Shown here one piece after another: positions 1-10,072 of a stretch of 18,288 nucleotides of DNA. Within the stretch, counting starts at the first letter, position 1. Every line of letters begins with the position of its first letter. A program made the translations under genes and the position numbers. Source of the DNA: Gammaproteobacteria bacterium (GTDB taxonomy: Bacteria > Pseudomonadota > Gammaproteobacteria > Arenicellales > Arenicellaceae); the NCBI GenBank assembly GCA_003485905.1, contig DNHK01000415.1:1-18288 (forward strand), in the 5' to 3' direction. The notes under the pieces were generated by a model. It searched no databases. It was not told where the DNA came from and was given only the letters and a program-made list of their open reading frames with translations.

Positions 1-733
1 GCAAATCGCGACGCTCACAAGCACCGCCAGTTAAAACTAATGCATCAAACTCCTTGCGTAGTTGATTCGCATCTATATCTATGCCGATATGGCTATTTGG
101 CTTAAATACTACTCCTTCAGCCTCCATCTGCTCCATTCTTCGATCAAGCCGATCTTTCTCCATTTTGAATTCTGGAATACCATAGCGCATTAAACCACCA
201 ATGCGATCATCACGCTCAAATAAGGTTACTGAATGTCCAGCCCGCGCTAATTGTTGCGCTGCTGCCATTCCTGCGGGGCCTGAACCTATCACGGCCACGG
301 TTTTTCCGGTCTTATGTTCTGCCAATTGAGGAACGATCCAACCATTCTCCCAGGCCTTATCAATGATAGATAGCTCGACAGCTTTAATCGTGACAGGGTC
401 GTCGTTTATACCAAGCACACAAGAGCCTTCACAGGGTGCAGGGCAAAGCGTTCCCGTAAATTCAGGAAAATTATTCGTGGCATGCAGTCGCTCGATCGCA
501 TCTTTCCACTGATCACGATAAACCAGATCATTCCAATCTGGGATCAAGTTACCTAATGGGCACGCTTGGTGACAGAACGGTATGCCACAATCCATACATC
601 GCGAGGCCTGAGTTTTTAATGGTTCTATCGGCCAGGTCTGCATGACCTGCTTCCAGTCTTGTTTACGCTCGTCTACCGGACGATAGGCTTGCTTGGCCCT
701 ACCATGCTCCAGAAACCCTGTTGGTTTACCCAT
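1..733 (-). CDS. gltD: Glutamate synthase [NADPH] small (beta) subunit, 3' end cut by window edge
   Basis: GltD takes electrons from NADPH through FAD and passes them to the large subunit GltB, which makes two glutamates from glutamine and 2-oxoglutarate in the cytoplasm. About 244 N-terminal residues are visible, roughly half of the usual 470-490. The N-terminal 4Fe-4S module is clear: Cys46, Cys49, Cys54 and Cys58 (CMDCGIPFC then CPLGN), followed by Cys97, Cys101 and Cys105 ([10 protein letters not shown]). The FAD-binding Rossmann motif VIGSGPAG lies at 148-155. The ATG at 731-733 is chosen because GGAGG (plus-strand 740-744) sits 6 nt upstream, inside the end of gltB. The gene overlaps the gltB stop by 8 nt, so the two subunits are probably translationally coupled. 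Related flavoprotein subunits (PreT, AegA) share this fold, but the position directly after gltB settles the call. Confidence 0.97.
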   Translation of the reverse strand, partial: MGKPTGFLEHGRAKQAYRPVDERKQDWKQVMQTWPIEPLKTQASRCMDCGIPFCHQACPLGNLIPDWNDLVYRDQWKDAIERLHATNNFPEFTGTLCPAPCEGSCVLGINDDPVTIKAVELSIIDKAWENGWIVPQLAEHKTGKTVAVIGSGPAGMAAAQQLARAGHSVTLFERDDRIGGLMRYGIPEFKMEKDRLDRRMEQMEAEGVVFKPNSHIGIDIDANQLRKEFDALVLTGGACERRDL

Positions 734-3700
734 TTGCTGCCTCCATAATGGCTTCTTCTTCACTTAGCCCGTTCTCTTTTCCGCGTTTAATCGCATCAAG
801 CACACGCTTATATTGAATTGGCATCACCTTCACAAACTTGCCAAGGTATTCATCCCAATTGGCAAGTACCTTCTCAGCAACCGCGCTCTGTGTGTATTGC
901 AAATGCTTGCCAAGCAAGGTCTTAACTTGATCAACGTCTTCATCGGTTTCAATCGACTCAAGTTTAACCATGCCCATATTGCATCGAGATTCAAAGTCCC
1001 CTTCTTCATCCAACACATAGGCAACACCACCAGACATGCCTGCGGCAAAATTACGTCCGGTTTTACCGATAATCACTGTGCAGCCGCCGGTCATGTACTC
1101 ACAACCATGATCACCTACACCCTCAACTACCGTATTCACACCGCTGTTGCGCACACAAAAACGTTCACCGGCAAGACCTCGAAAGTACGCTTCACCCTGG
1201 GTCGCACCATAAAGCACGACATTCCCTACCAAAGTATTCTCTTCTGCTACAAAATTCGAATGCCTCGGCGGATAAACAATAATCTTGCCCCCAGATAGCC
1301 CCTTGCCAATATAATCGTTGGCATCACCTTCCAGCGTCAGTGTTACGCCTTTGGGCACGAATGCACCAAAGCTCATGCCAGCCGAACCATTAAAATGAAC
1401 ATTGATCGTATCTGCAGGTAAGCCTTCTCCACCATAACGCTTACTAATGTTATAACCGAGAATTGTGCCAGTCGTACGGTTTGTATTTTTAATCGGTAAA
1501 ATAATGTCGACCTTCTTCTGCTCTTCTAGCGCATCTTTGCAGAGCGGCAACAATTGCGTTACATCCAATGATTTTTCCAGCCCATGATCCTGCTCATTAA
1601 CGCAATAGGCCTTGTCGCCGGGGCGCAATTCCGGCTTGTACAAGATATTTGTAAAATCGAGACCGTCAGCTTTCCAATGATCAATCGCTTTTTTAGTATC
1701 GAGCTTATCAACCTGACCAATCATTTCATCGATCGTTCTAAACCCAAGTTGCGCCATATACTCGCGCACTTCTTCAGCTATATATTTAAAGAAGTTCTCA
1801 ACGAATTCAGGCTGCCCACCAAATTTCTTAATTAACTCTGGGTTTTGTGTCGCGACACCAACCGGGCATGTATTAAGATGACATACTCGCATCATGATAC
1901 AACCCATAACCACCAACGGTGCAGTTGCGAAACCAAACTCTTCGGCTCCCAATAAAGCCGCCACAACCACGTCACGTCCCGTCTTCAACTGGCCGTCAGT
2001 TTGCACGACAATACGATCACGCAATCCATTTTGGACCAACACTTGCTGCGTCTCTGCAACACCCAGCTCCCACGGCAAGCCAGCATGTTTCAATGAACTT
2101 ATTGGTGATGCCCCGGTTCCTCCGTCGTAACCTGAAATCAAAACCACATCTGAATGCGCTTTGGCTACTCCAGCGGCAACTGTGCCAACACCAACTTCAG
2201 CCACTAATTTTACGTGGACACGTGCAGTTGGATTAGAGTTCTTAAGATCATGAATAAGCTGTGCCAAATCTTCTATCGAATAAATGTCATGGTGTGGTGG
2301 GGGTGATATTAATTCCACCCATGGTGTGGAATTTCTCACCTCTGCAATCCATGGATACACTTTTGGCCCTGGTAACTGGCCACCTTCACCCGGCTTGGCG
2401 CCTTGTGCCATCTTGATCTGAATATCATCAGCATTAGCCAGGTACTCACTGGTCACGCCAAATCGACCCGAAGCAACCTGCTTAATCGAACTCCTTCTCA
2501 GGTCGCCGTTATCATCCGGTGTAAACCGGTCAGGGCTTTCGCCACCTTCTCCAGTATTAGACTTACCACCGATGCGATTCATCGCTATGGCTAAAGTTTC
2601 ATGGGCCTGCTGACTTATAGAACCGTAAGACATCGCGCCCGTTGAAAAGCGCTTCATGATATTTTCAATAGGCTCAACCTCTTCCAGTGGGATCGGATTG
2701 GTAGCGTTATTAAATTCGAATAGGCCTCGTATGGTCGCCAAATTTTCGTTCTGGTCGTCTACTAAGTGGGTATATTCTTTAAAAATTCGGTACTGCCCAG
2801 TTCGAGTCGCATGCTGCAATTTAAAAACTGTGTCAGGATTGAACAAGTGATATTCACCACCACGTCGCCATTGATATTCACCACCCCAATCTAAATCTGG
2901 TTTTTTAACTGCTCGCTCCGGAAATGCGGCGTGATGTCGGATACTCATCTCCTTGGCCACCGTATCCAGTCCAATTCCTCCGATACGGGAAGCCGTCCAG
3001 GTAAAGTACTTGTCAACAAAAGACTTATCTAGACCCACAGCTTCAAACACCTGCGCACCACAATAGGACTGCACCGTAGATATTCCCATCTTCGCCATAA
3101 TCTTGGTCAAGCCTTTGTTTACGGCCTTAACGAAGTTATATACCGCCGCCTGCTGATCCATCTCTGGCAAGCCACCATTACTAATCAAGTTCCCTAATGT
3201 CTCAAAAGCAAGGTAAGGATTAACCGCACCTATGCCATAGCCTAATAATACTGCGAAATGATGTACTTCTCTCGGCTCACCTGATTCCAGAACTAATCCC
3301 ACGCGTGTACGCTGACCATTACGAATCAAATGATGGTGTACACCCGCAGTAGCCAGTAGGGCCGGAATAGCGGTGTTGTGCTGATCAATTCCGCGATCAG
3401 ACAGAATGATATAGCCATTACCTTCTTCAATCGCCTTATCAACGGCGAGATACACTTCTTCTAGCGCCTTATCAAGTCCCGCCCCAGCATCAGCGACTGG
3501 ATACAGTATTGGAACAGTTTTGGACTTAAAGCCTGGCAAATCAACGTCTCGTATTTTTGCCAGCTCTTCATTGGTAATAACCGGGGAAGAAAGCCTGATA
3601 CGACGACAGCTTTCTGGAGCCGGTTTTAATAGGTTACCCTCAGGTCCTATGGTAACCGCAACCTGAGTAACCAATTCTTCACGGATTCCATCCAAAGGTG

Positions 3701-5282
3701 GATTGGTAACTTGCGCAAACAATTGCTTAAAATAGTCATACAGCAGTCGTGAACGATTTGACAGTACCGCCAGTGCGGCATCTGTACCCATCGAGCCTGT
3801 CGGCTCAATACCGTTGGCAGCCATCGGTGCCATTAAAACCTTCAAGTCTTCGTGCGTGTACCCAAAAGCCTGCTGGCGCTGCAATAAAGTTTCAGGGTCT
3901 GATCCGTGTATCTGTTTCGGCTGAGGTAATTTTTCAACCGGCATCAGGTGTTGTTTCAGCCATTCGCCATACGGGTACTCATCTATGAATTCCTGTTTTA
4001 GTTCCTCATCGCCAATAATCCGACCCTGTTTGGTATCAACCATAAAAATACGGCCGGGATGCAGTCGTCCTTTTTCCTTAACGTTTTCCGGTGCGACATC
4101 CAAAACACCAACCTCGGACGCCATAATTACCATGTCATCCGTAGTTACATAATAGCGCGACGGTCGTAAACCATTTCGATCAAGTACCGCACCAATAACG
4201 TCACCATCGGTAAAGGCTACCGAGGCCGGGCCATCCCACGGCTCCATTAAACAAGCATGATATTCGTAAAAGGCCTTACGCTTTTCATCCATACTTTCAT
4301 GACCCGACCAAGCTTCGGGAATCATCATTAAAACAGCATGTGGTAGCGGCCGGCCAGCCATATGTAGAAATTCCACAACATTATCGAAGACCGCAGAATC
4401 ACTACCTCCTTCTATGGCAATAGGGTAAAGCTTTTCTAAATCATCGCCGAACGCGTCAGACCCACATAAGGATTCCCGAGCACGCATCCAATTACTATTT
4501 CCTCGGACGGTATTAATTTCGCCGTTATGAGCAATATATCGAAACGGATGAGCTAATCGCCATTCAGGAAAAGTATTAGTCGAAAAACGTTGGTGAACCA
4601 ATGCCATCGCAGATTCAACATCGGGGTCACAGATATCAGGAAACATTGGCTCAATCTGTGTACCGGTCAACATGCCTTTATATACAAACGTGCGATATGA
4701 CAGAGAAGGAACATAAAAAAGATCTAGCTCGGAAAGGTCTGAGTTCCAAATAGCGTTCTCTACACGTTTTCGAATAACATAAAGCTTACGCTCAAACGCT
4801 ACCGAATCGAGCTCATTACTCTTGGCAATAAAGATTTGCTTAAAGGTCGGCTCACTAGCCGCGGCAGACGGGCCGATCAGTGAATCATCGATTGGCACAT
4901 CGCGCCAGCCCAATAAACATTGTCCTTCTTCTTCAACAACCTGCTCAAAAGTGTCCTGGCAAAATTTTGATTGTTCGGGATCAACCGGTAAAAACACCAG
5001 ACCAGCGCCATAGCTATTTGTGTCTGGAATTTCAAATCCAATTTCTGCGCAGACTCGCTTAAAAAATTTATGCGGTTTTTGTATCAGAATACCCACGCCG
5101 TCACCGGTATTTTCTTCACTACCGCAGGCACCGCGATGCAGCAGGTTCTTAAGAACGGTTAACGCATTGTCAATAATCTCATGGCTTTTCTGGCCCTTCA
5201 TATTAACGACAAACCCAACCCCACAGGAGTCGTGCTCTGTTTGCGGATCGTATAAACCTTGTTGTTCTGGAGCTCGCTTCAT
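726..5282 (-). CDS. gltB: Glutamate synthase [NADPH] large (alpha) subunit
   Basis: Catalytic subunit of GOGAT: it hydrolyses glutamine, channels ammonia to an FMN site and reductively aminates 2-oxoglutarate, partnered by GltD. At 1518 residues it is full length. A short propeptide precedes Cys20 (DSCGVGF), the expected N-terminal nucleophile of the class II amidotransferase domain (about 20-430). A central domain follows (about 480-760), then the FMN/synthase barrel (about 820-1190) with the GAMSYGSIS and [11 protein letters not shown] stretches. The 3Fe-4S cysteines are Cys1128, Cys1134 and Cys1139 ([16 protein letters not shown]), with the same spacing as in E. coli GltB. The C-terminal GXGXG beta-helix domain spans about 1270-1450. 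The ATG is the natural start because only 19 residues precede Cys20, but it has a weak ribosome-binding site (a distant GAG). The gene has its own promoter about 190 nt upstream and is followed by gltD. Confidence 0.98.
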   Translation of the reverse strand: MKRAPEQQGLYDPQTEHDSCGVGFVVNMKGQKSHEIIDNALTVLKNLLHRGACGSEENTGDGVGILIQKPHKFFKRVCAEIGFEIPDTNSYGAGLVFLPVDPEQSKFCQDTFEQVVEEEGQCLLGWRDVPIDDSLIGPSAAASEPTFKQIFIAKSNELDSVAFERKLYVIRKRVENAIWNSDLSELDLFYVPSLSYRTFVYKGMLTGTQIEPMFPDICDPDVESAMALVHQRFSTNTFPEWRLAHPFRYIAHNGEINTVRGNSNWMRARESLCGSDAFGDDLEKLYPIAIEGGSDSAVFDNVVEFLHMAGRPLPHAVLMMIPEAWSGHESMDEKRKAFYEYHACLMEPWDGPASVAFTDGDVIGAVLDRNGLRPSRYYVTTDDMVIMASEVGVLDVAPENVKEKGRLHPGRIFMVDTKQGRIIGDEELKQEFIDEYPYGEWLKQHLMPVEKLPQPKQIHGSDPETLLQRQQAFGYTHEDLKVLMAPMAANGIEPTGSMGTDAALAVLSNRSRLLYDYFKQLFAQVTNPPLDGIREELVTQVAVTIGPEGNLLKPAPESCRRIRLSSPVITNEELAKIRDVDLPGFKSKTVPILYPVADAGAGLDKALEEVYLAVDKAIEEGNGYIILSDRGIDQHNTAIPALLATAGVHHHLIRNGQRTRVGLVLESGEPREVHHFAVLLGYGIGAVNPYLAFETLGNLISNGGLPEMDQQAAVYNFVKAVNKGLTKIMAKMGISTVQSYCGAQVFEAVGLDKSFVDKYFTWTASRIGGIGLDTVAKEMSIRHHAAFPERAVKKPDLDWGGEYQWRRGGEYHLFNPDTVFKLQHATRTGQYRIFKEYTHLVDDQNENLATIRGLFEFNNATNPIPLEEVEPIENIMKRFSTGAMSYGSISQQAHETLAIAMNRIGGKSNTGEGGESPDRFTPDDNGDLRRSSIKQVASGRFGVTSEYLANADDIQIKMAQGAKPGEGGQLPGPKVYPWIAEVRNSTPWVELISPPPHHDIYSIEDLAQLIHDLKNSNPTARVHVKLVAEVGVGTVAAGVAKAHSDVVLISGYDGGTGASPISSLKHAGLPWELGVAETQQVLVQNGLRDRIVVQTDGQLKTGRDVVVAALLGAEEFGFATAPLVVMGCIMMRVCHLNTCPVGVATQNPELIKKFGGQPEFVENFFKYIAEEVREYMAQLGFRTIDEMIGQVDKLDTKKAIDHWKADGLDFTNILYKPELRPGDKAYCVNEQDHGLEKSLDVTQLLPLCKDALEEQKKVDIILPIKNTNRTTGTILGYNISKRYGGEGLPADTINVHFNGSAGMSFGAFVPKGVTLTLEGDANDYIGKGLSGGKIIVYPPRHSNFVAEENTLVGNVVLYGATQGEAYFRGLAGERFCVRNSGVNTVVEGVGDHGCEYMTGGCTVIIGKTGRNFAAGMSGGVAYVLDEEGDFESRCNMGMVKLESIETDEDVDQVKTLLGKHLQYTQSAVAEKVLANWDEYLGKFVKVMPIQYKRVLDAIKRGKENGLSEEEAIMEAANG

Positions 5283-5330
5283 TCTGAATTTACTCGGTTG
5301 GTATTATTATTTATTCGCCTCGATCTAGCA

Positions 5331-5345
5331 CTAAAGGGCCTTTAG
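5331..5345. repeat. 15-nt quasi-palindrome in the gltB leader
   Basis: CTAAAGGGCCTTTAG reads almost the same on both strands, with only the central base breaking symmetry. It lies 48-63 nt upstream of the gltB ATG, inside the predicted mRNA leader. On the gltB sense strand an overlapping GGGC/GCCC hairpin can also form, so two alternative small structures compete for the same bases. It could be an operator or an RNA structure, or chance. No family-specific motif is recognised. Confidence 0.35.
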
Positions 5346-5440
5346 CCCTGGTGTCTTGATGTGGTGGTATTACGTTAAAGACAAAGAGATGCCCCAGAAA
5401 CGCTATAAAGCTATCTGGTTATTCCTTTTTACAATCGATG

Positions 5441-5469
5441 CCCTTTTTCCGCACCCCACGGAAAAAGGG
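5441..5469 (-). promoter_or_regulatory. Perfect 11-bp stem-loop at the predicted 5' end of the gltBD mRNA
   Basis: CCCTTTTTCCG at 5441-5451 and its exact complement at 5459-5469 enclose a 7-nt loop (TGGGGTG on the gltB strand). The promoter at 5476-5504 would start transcription at about 5470, so the stem would begin at roughly the second nucleotide of the transcript. 5'-terminal stems are known to protect bacterial mRNAs from 5'-end-dependent decay (RppH/RNase E, as for ompA). That role here is inference. It is not a standard intrinsic terminator in either direction, because no T-run follows the stem. Confidence 0.6.
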
Positions 5470-5475
5470 TCACGG

Positions 5476-5504
5476 ATTATAAAGAAGCGAGGCGTTTATG
5501 TCAC
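5476..5504 (-). promoter_or_regulatory. Sigma-70-type promoter of gltBD
   Basis: On the minus strand a -35 box GTGACA (plus 5499-5504, five of six bases matching TTGACA) and a perfect -10 box TATAAT (plus 5476-5481) are separated by exactly 17 nt. This is the best promoter match found in the window. The predicted start is about 5469-5471, leaving a leader of about 188 nt before the gltB ATG. It lies in the intergenic region and points at gltB. Confidence 0.75.
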
Positions 5505-5539
5505 CACACGACGATGAATAAACTGGAAAAACGACTGAC

Positions 5540-5560
5540 CTAGAAATCTGTGGTTTCTAG
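5540..5560. repeat. Inverted repeat CTAGAAA-N7-TTTCTAG upstream of the gltB promoter
   Basis: Two perfect 7-nt half sites separated by 7 nt. They lie about 36-56 nt upstream of the -35 box of the gltB promoter. As RNA the stem could extend by two more pairs, including one G-U. An intact T-run does not follow closely on the topA strand, so an operator for a dimeric regulator is at least as likely as a topA terminator. No known regulator site is recognised. Confidence 0.4.
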
Positions 5561-5617
5561 TGCTGTTTCAGCCCTATTATATTTGCGCACTCAAGTTGCG
5601 CTTTGTAATTTTCTAAT

Positions 5618-5633
5618 ACCCGCTTAATCGGGT
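5618..5633 (-). terminator. Weak hairpin spanning the topA stop codon
   Basis: ACCCG and CGGGT form a 5-bp stem around a 6-nt loop that contains the topA stop codon. The minus strand continues ATTAGAAAATT rather than a clear U-tract. It might slow polymerase or RNases at the end of topA, but it is a poor intrinsic terminator. Confidence 0.25.
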
Positions 5634-8323
5634 TTGCTAACTGCTGCCTTTTTTCGGGTTGTTTTTTTCTTGCTCGCTTTCTTTTTGACCGGTTTAGCCT
5701 TTTCGGTGACTACCCAACTGCCATTTTGGTAAAATGCCTTCCAACCGGTGGCTTTGCCCTCCACTTCGGATTGAACATACTGCTCTTTAGTTTTTCGGCT
5801 ATACCGAATAGCCGTTGGCACACCATCATCATCCGCGACCGGCGCGTCAAACAAAAACGAATACTTTGGATCAATCTCGTCTTTATGTGGAATAATTTCG
5901 GCTACTAGCGGCGCCCGAATCTCGCGATTTCGTGGGAATTTACTCGCCGCAAGAAACAAGCCAGACGCACCATCACGCAGTAGATAGTGATCGTCCACCT
6001 TCAGACACTGAAGCTCTGGCATCGGTACGGGATCCATTTTAGGGGGAGCAGCTTCACCATTGCGGAGCAATTTGCGGGTGTTTTTACACTCCTCATTCGT
6101 GCAACCAAAATACTTGCCAAACCGACCATTTTTAAGCTGCATTTCGCTCGTGCACTTATCACATTCAAGCACTGGCCCATCGTAACCTTTGATCTTAAAT
6201 GCGCCAGCTTCGACTTCAAATCCAGGACAGTCGGGATTGTTACCACATATATGCAACTTGCGTGATTCATCCAACAAGTACGCATCCATCGCGGTGTTAC
6301 ACAATGAACAGCGATGCTTGTTGATCAAAGATTTTGACTCCGCATCTTCGTCTTCATCTACATTGACCACTTCATCACCAGCCACGAGATTCATGGTATT
6401 TTTACAACGCTCTTTGGGTGGCAAAACATACCCGGAGCATCCTAAAAAGACGCCTGTGCTACCGGTTCGAATTTGCATATTACGGCCGCAATTAGTGCAC
6501 TTGATATCCGTTTCGGTAGGAGAGTTTGGTCGCATTCCGTCTTCATCATTTTCTGCTTTACGCAAAGTCGCAGTAAAATCAGTATAAAAATCATCAAGCA
6601 ATTGGTCCCACTCAAGTTGCCCCTTGGCCACAGCATCCAACGAACTTTCCATGTTGGCAGTGAACCCATAATCCATCAACTCACCAAAGCTTTCGACCAA
6701 ACGACCAGTTACAATATCGCCCATCTTCTCGGCATAAAAACGACGGTTTTCGGTATGCACATAGCCTCGATCCTGAATCGTCGATATGATAGATGCATAA
6801 GTAGACGGTCGGCCAATTCCTCTCTTTTCCAGCTCCTTAACCAAACTCGCTTCCGTATAACGCGGTGCAGGCTTAGTAAAGTGCTGAACGGGCAATAAAT
6901 CCATTAAATCCAACTTATCCCCAACCTTAAAACTCGGCAGTACCCGGTCTTCATCTTTCTTGGCTAATTGCGGTAGGACTTTTTGGTAACCATCAAATTT
7001 TATTACGCGTCCTCGGGTTCGTAATTCGAAATCACCAGCAGTAACTATTAGGCTGGTGCTAATAAATTCAGCTTTCGTCATTTGACAGGCTACGAACTGG
7101 CTCCATATCAAGTGATATAAACGCTCAGCATCTCTATCTACATTACTCACCTGGGTAGGCTTTACCCCAACATCTGACGGTCGAATAGCCTCATGCGCCT
7201 CCTGTGCACTATCCTTATTTGAATATTGCTGCGGCGCTGCAGGTAAATATTTATCGCCATAGTTTTTTTGAATAAATCCACGACATGCTGTAACGGCCTC
7301 TCTGCTCAAATTTGTTGAGTCCGTACGCATATAGGTTATGTAACCAGCTTCGTACAATCGCTGCGCCATCATCATCGTCTTTTTAACGCCAAAACCAAGA
7401 CGGGTACTAGCAGCCTGCTGAAGAGTAGATGTGATAAATGGCGCACTTGGTTTAGACGATGTAGGTCGCTCGGTAAGTTCCGAGACTTTAAAATCTTCGT
7501 TTTTTAACTTGCCTACCGCCTCTTCAGTCTGTTTCTGATTTACTGGCTTAAATGCCTTGTCTTGATACTTCTTAACATCAAATTTTGTAGCTTCCTTACC
7601 AGCCAAGCTAAGATCTGCAAATAATTCCCAATACTCCTCTGGTATAAAAGCCCGAATTTCTTGCTCGCGTTCAACTATTAATCGCACAGCGACTGATTGA
7701 ACCCGACCAGCCGACAAACCCCTAGCCACTTTCGCCCACAGCAGAGGAGACACCATAAATCCGACGACGCGATCCAGAAATCGGCGCGCCTGCTGAGAAT
7801 ATACCCGGCTCATATCCACCGGACCCGGTTTTTCAAACGCTTTGTTAATAGCCGTTTTAGTGATTTCGTTAAATACTACGCGGCGATATCGATTGGGATC
7901 GCCACCAATGGCTTCTTGCAAATGCCAAGCAATTGCCTCTCCTTCTCTGTCCATATCAGTCGCGAGATATATTACGTCCGCATCCTTGGCAAGGCGGGTT
8001 AACTCGTTGACTACTTTCTCTTTTCCAGGGAGCACCTGATAGGTCGCAGCCCAGCCATTTTCGGGATCAATTCCCATTCGCTTGACAAGCTGTTGTTTTG
8101 CTTTCTTCGCACGGTGAATTATTTTTTTCTCTGGTGAAAGCTTGCGAGTAATCGCTGCCTGTCGGGCTCGCTCTTTGGCATCCACCGGCTTCCGATCTCC
8201 TCCACTAGTTGGGAGGTCTCGGATATGTCCAATACTGGATTTAACTATATAGTCGTTACCCAGATACTTATTGATAGTTTTTGCCTTGGCAGGTGACTCT
8301 ACAATAACTAACGCTTTACCCAC
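5624..8323 (-). CDS. topA: DNA topoisomerase I (omega protein)
   Basis: Type IA topoisomerase that relaxes negatively supercoiled DNA by cutting one strand through a 5'-phosphotyrosine. The 899 residues compare with 865 in E. coli. The Toprim domain starts at residue 1 ([13 protein letters not shown]) and carries the metal-binding DMDRE motif at 123-127. The catalytic tyrosine is Tyr331 in YMRTDS. Three four-cysteine zinc ribbons begin at Cys609, Cys672 and Cys721, followed by a further C-terminal domain and a lysine-rich tail. The start codon is GTG (plus 8321-8323), accepted because the first residues [10 protein letters not shown] match the usual TopA N-terminus exactly and no upstream ATG fits. 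The ribosome-binding site is weak (GGA, about 8 nt away). It stands alone between smg and gltB with gaps on both sides, so it is probably its own transcription unit. No clean promoter consensus was found upstream. Confidence 0.98.
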   Translation of the reverse strand: MGKALVIVESPAKAKTINKYLGNDYIVKSSIGHIRDLPTSGGDRKPVDAKERARQAAITRKLSPEKKIIHRAKKAKQQLVKRMGIDPENGWAATYQVLPGKEKVVNELTRLAKDADVIYLATDMDREGEAIAWHLQEAIGGDPNRYRRVVFNEITKTAINKAFEKPGPVDMSRVYSQQARRFLDRVVGFMVSPLLWAKVARGLSAGRVQSVAVRLIVEREQEIRAFIPEEYWELFADLSLAGKEATKFDVKKYQDKAFKPVNQKQTEEAVGKLKNEDFKVSELTERPTSSKPSAPFITSTLQQAASTRLGFGVKKTMMMAQRLYEAGYITYMRTDSTNLSREAVTACRGFIQKNYGDKYLPAAPQQYSNKDSAQEAHEAIRPSDVGVKPTQVSNVDRDAERLYHLIWSQFVACQMTKAEFISTSLIVTAGDFELRTRGRVIKFDGYQKVLPQLAKKDEDRVLPSFKVGDKLDLMDLLPVQHFTKPAPRYTEASLVKELEKRGIGRPSTYASIISTIQDRGYVHTENRRFYAEKMGDIVTGRLVESFGELMDYGFTANMESSLDAVAKGQLEWDQLLDDFYTDFTATLRKAENDEDGMRPNSPTETDIKCTNCGRNMQIRTGSTGVFLGCSGYVLPPKERCKNTMNLVAGDEVVNVDEDEDAESKSLINKHRCSLCNTAMDAYLLDESRKLHICGNNPDCPGFEVEAGAFKIKGYDGPVLECDKCTSEMQLKNGRFGKYFGCTNEECKNTRKLLRNGEAAPPKMDPVPMPELQCLKVDDHYLLRDGASGLFLAASKFPRNREIRAPLVAEIIPHKDEIDPKYSFLFDAPVADDDGVPTAIRYSRKTKEQYVQSEVEGKATGWKAFYQNGSWVVTEKAKPVKKKASKKKTTRKKAAVSKPD

Positions 8324-8409
8324 TTTATTTTTCCGCTCGCAATACAGTTTTGCTTGTCATTCTGTTAATCAAAAAAGTTTTGGTTTTAGTACAGTAACAA
8401 AATCGAATT

Positions 8410-8426
8410 GCCTACAACCTGTAGGC
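8410..8426 (-). terminator. 7-bp hairpin after smg, possible weak terminator
   Basis: GCCTACA and TGTAGGC pair perfectly around a 3-nt loop, 31 nt after the smg stop. On the minus strand the hairpin is followed by AATTCGATTTTG, so the T-run is short and displaced. It may end the tsaP-dprA-smg transcript inefficiently or be a processing site. It lies inside the 134-nt smg-topA gap. Confidence 0.35.
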
Positions 8427-8457
8427 TCTCATATTATGTCGTTGGTATTTATTTTGG

Positions 8458-8952
8458 CTAGTGCAGAAGCGCTTCGAAATCTTCCGAAACCAACTCTTCA
8501 GCAAGACCAATTAGATCTGAGCGCTCGGGGTGATTACACAACACCATCATTACGACCCACTTTAGGTGGTCGGCACTAAGCTCATCAGTCTCAATTGCCA
8601 TCACTCGATCAATCACCATCTCTCGCGACTGACCATCCAATACACCCGCTTGCTCGAGTTGAATAAGCAATGATTTTCCACCAAGACCAAATCGTTGAGA
8701 CTCAGAATCCGTGAATACGCGTATAGATGGATGGTCAACGTGCGGTAACCAATCTGCCTCAGTTTTTGGCGCGTCTTCACACATGGTAAGAAGGTCCTCC
8801 AACCAAGCAAAAGCTTTACTGATCTCTCCATCGGCAAATCCAGCCTGTGATAATTCACGGCTAAGAATTTCCTGATCCGGCTGTAGTTCCCCACCGTCTG
8901 CCATATAATTTTCAAACAGGTACAAAAGGACCTCGAGCATGTCTTCTTTCAT
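8458..8952 (-). CDS. smg: Smg family protein (DUF494)
   Basis: Small protein of the Smg/DUF494 family, conserved next to dprA (smf) in many proteobacteria. No biochemical role is firmly established. The 164 residues fit the family length (about 155-160). The N-terminus KEDMLEVLLYLFENYM is characteristic, and the rest is acidic and probably helical with no membrane segment or catalytic motif visible. The ATG at 8950-8952 is preferred: the open frame continues to 9024, but that extension lies within the end of dprA and does not resemble the family. The internal ATG at 8938-8940 is an alternative only four codons later. The gene begins 7 nt after the dprA stop, so it is almost certainly co-transcribed with dprA. 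Confidence 0.9.
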   Translation of the reverse strand: MKEDMLEVLLYLFENYMADGGELQPDQEILSRELSQAGFADGEISKAFAWLEDLLTMCEDAPKTEADWLPHVDHPSIRVFTDSESQRFGLGGKSLLIQLEQAGVLDGQSREMVIDRVMAIETDELSADHLKWVVMMVLCNHPERSDLIGLAEELVSEDFEALLH

Positions 8953-8959
8953 AATAGCG

Positions 8960-10072
8960 CTAACGCAGTCTGGTGTAAGTGCCGTCGATATTTCGTGCGA
9001 CGAGCTGTTCAAGTTCCATACCAATAAGAATGGATGAAACTTTGTCTGCCGTCAATCCGCTTCTGCAAACCAATGATTCCATTGAGGTTGGATTGTAATC
9101 TAACACCTCTAATACGCTTACTTGGTCACCATTCAGATCATCTAATTTTGTATCTGGTTCTATTCCAGCACTCCTGCACGAACCAATAGCAGGGAATACA
9201 TCCTGAATAATGTGTTGGTCATTACTCACCAAAGTCGCACCATCGCGCAACAATTGATGGCACCCGGCAGATAAAGGCGACAGTGGTGAACCCGGTACCG
9301 CGCAAACCAACCTGCCTTGCTCAGCAGCAATACGCGCCGTAATCAAAGATCCACTCCGAAGTGCAGCCTCAACCACAACTACTGCGTGCGATAAGCCACT
9401 TATAATACGATTGCGTCGCGGAAAGTTATGCTTCATGGGGCCACTTCCCGGTAAATACTCACTAACAATCAATCCCCCTGACCCCAAAATTGCGTCAAAA
9501 GTTCCTTGATTGCGTCGCGGATAAACTATGTCGGGGCCAGTACCCAATACGGCAATAGTATTTCCATGTGTACCAAGTGTAGCCTTATGGGCCTCTTCAT
9601 CTATCCCCAAAGCCAGACCGCTTACAATAGCAATTCCCATTTCTGCGATCGGTTTCGCCAGTTTTCGAGTTACTGCCAGCCCTCCGGGAGTAGCGCGCCG
9701 ACTACCAACAAATGCGATACAGTTTTTGGCTAAATTCTTAACCTCCCCTCTAACAAACAACAGAATCGGCGGAGCCGCCTGCTCCTTAAGAATGGATGGA
9801 TATTGCTTGTCACTAAAAGTAACAATTTTTCCAGATGAACAATCCAACCATTTATAGATACGTTCTAACGCATCAACAGATACTTTCGGCTTACCTTTAT
9901 CAAGGTCAGGGAACCACTCTCGCCATTGTTCTGGTTCGGCTGATACTGCGCTTATCGGGGTGTCGCCGACAGCCATCATGGCAATCTTTCGTTGTTCACT
10001 AACGCCGCGCAGGCAATAAAAATTAAGCCAATCGGCTAATTTCGGCACTCCTTGTTCAAAATCCTTCTCCAT
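8960..10072 (-). CDS. dprA: DNA-processing protein DprA (Smf)
   Basis: DprA binds incoming single-stranded DNA during natural transformation and loads RecA on it. It is also widespread in bacteria not known to transform. The 370 residues match the family (E. coli Smf 374). The Rossmann-like core shows GSRRATPGG (123-131), SGLALGIDEEAH (151-162), the AVLGTGPDIVYPRRN stretch (174-188), FPRRNRIISGLS (217-228) and SGSLITA (240-246). A short helical N-terminal domain and a C-terminal winged helix (about 310-370) are present, so the protein is the full three-domain form. The ATG at 10070-10072 is chosen over the ATG nine codons upstream because AAAGGAGA (plus 10080-10087) lies 8 nt before it. It overlaps the end of the LysM gene by 37 nt, and smg follows after 7 nt. 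Confidence 0.96.
   Translation of the reverse strand: MEKDFEQGVPKLADWLNFYCLRGVSEQRKIAMMAVGDTPISAVSAEPEQWREWFPDLDKGKPKVSVDALERIYKWLDCSSGKIVTFSDKQYPSILKEQAAPPILLFVRGEVKNLAKNCIAFVGSRRATPGGLAVTRKLAKPIAEMGIAIVSGLALGIDEEAHKATLGTHGNTIAVLGTGPDIVYPRRNQGTFDAILGSGGLIVSEYLPGSGPMKHNFPRRNRIISGLSHAVVVVEAALRSGSLITARIAAEQGRLVCAVPGSPLSPLSAGCHQLLRDGATLVSNDQHIIQDVFPAIGSCRSAGIEPDTKLDDLNGDQVSVLEVLDYNPTSMESLVCRSGLTADKVSSILIGMELEQLVARNIDGTYTRLR

Larger units (their letters stand above)
5283..5623. other. topA-gltB intergenic region (341 bp)
   Basis: The only gap over 300 bp in the window. I see no convincing protein gene in it. It holds, in the direction of gltB transcription, the end of topA with a weak stop-codon hairpin, a small GCGCA/TGCGC inverted repeat (5585-5601), the inverted repeat at 5540-5560, a near-consensus sigma-70 promoter (5476-5504), a perfect 11-bp hairpin (5441-5469), a long leader and a quasi-palindrome (5331-5345) about 50 nt before the gltB ATG. 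The density of symmetrical elements suggests regulation of gltBD, but which factor acts here cannot be read from the sequence. Confidence 0.7.

Noticed and set aside
813..1298. 161-codon open frame on the plus strand inside gltB
   Set aside because: It is antisense to a well-conserved part of gltB, has no recognisable domain, and is a by-product of the codon use of the real gene. The same holds for the other open frames opposite gltB.
5020..5328. 102-codon plus-strand frame running from gltB into the intergenic region
   Set aside because: Mostly antisense to the gltB start, with no family resemblance or ribosome-binding site.
5441..5469. The 11-bp hairpin as an intrinsic terminator of topA
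   Set aside because: No T-run follows on the minus strand (CATCGATTG), and it lies downstream of a strong promoter that would be blocked. A 5'-leader role fits better.
6189..6898. Overlapping plus-strand frames of 132 and 141 codons opposite topA
   Set aside because: Both are antisense to the conserved zinc-ribbon and core region of topA. The translations are low in recognisable motifs.
8271..8579. 102-codon plus-strand frame across the topA start, the smg-topA gap and the end of smg
   Set aside because: Covers the ends of two real genes on the other strand, with no domain and no plausible promoter.
8953..9024. Upstream extension of smg by 24 codons
   Set aside because: The added residues fall within the end of dprA and do not resemble the Smg N-terminus. 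The family begins at KEDMLEVLLYLFENYM.
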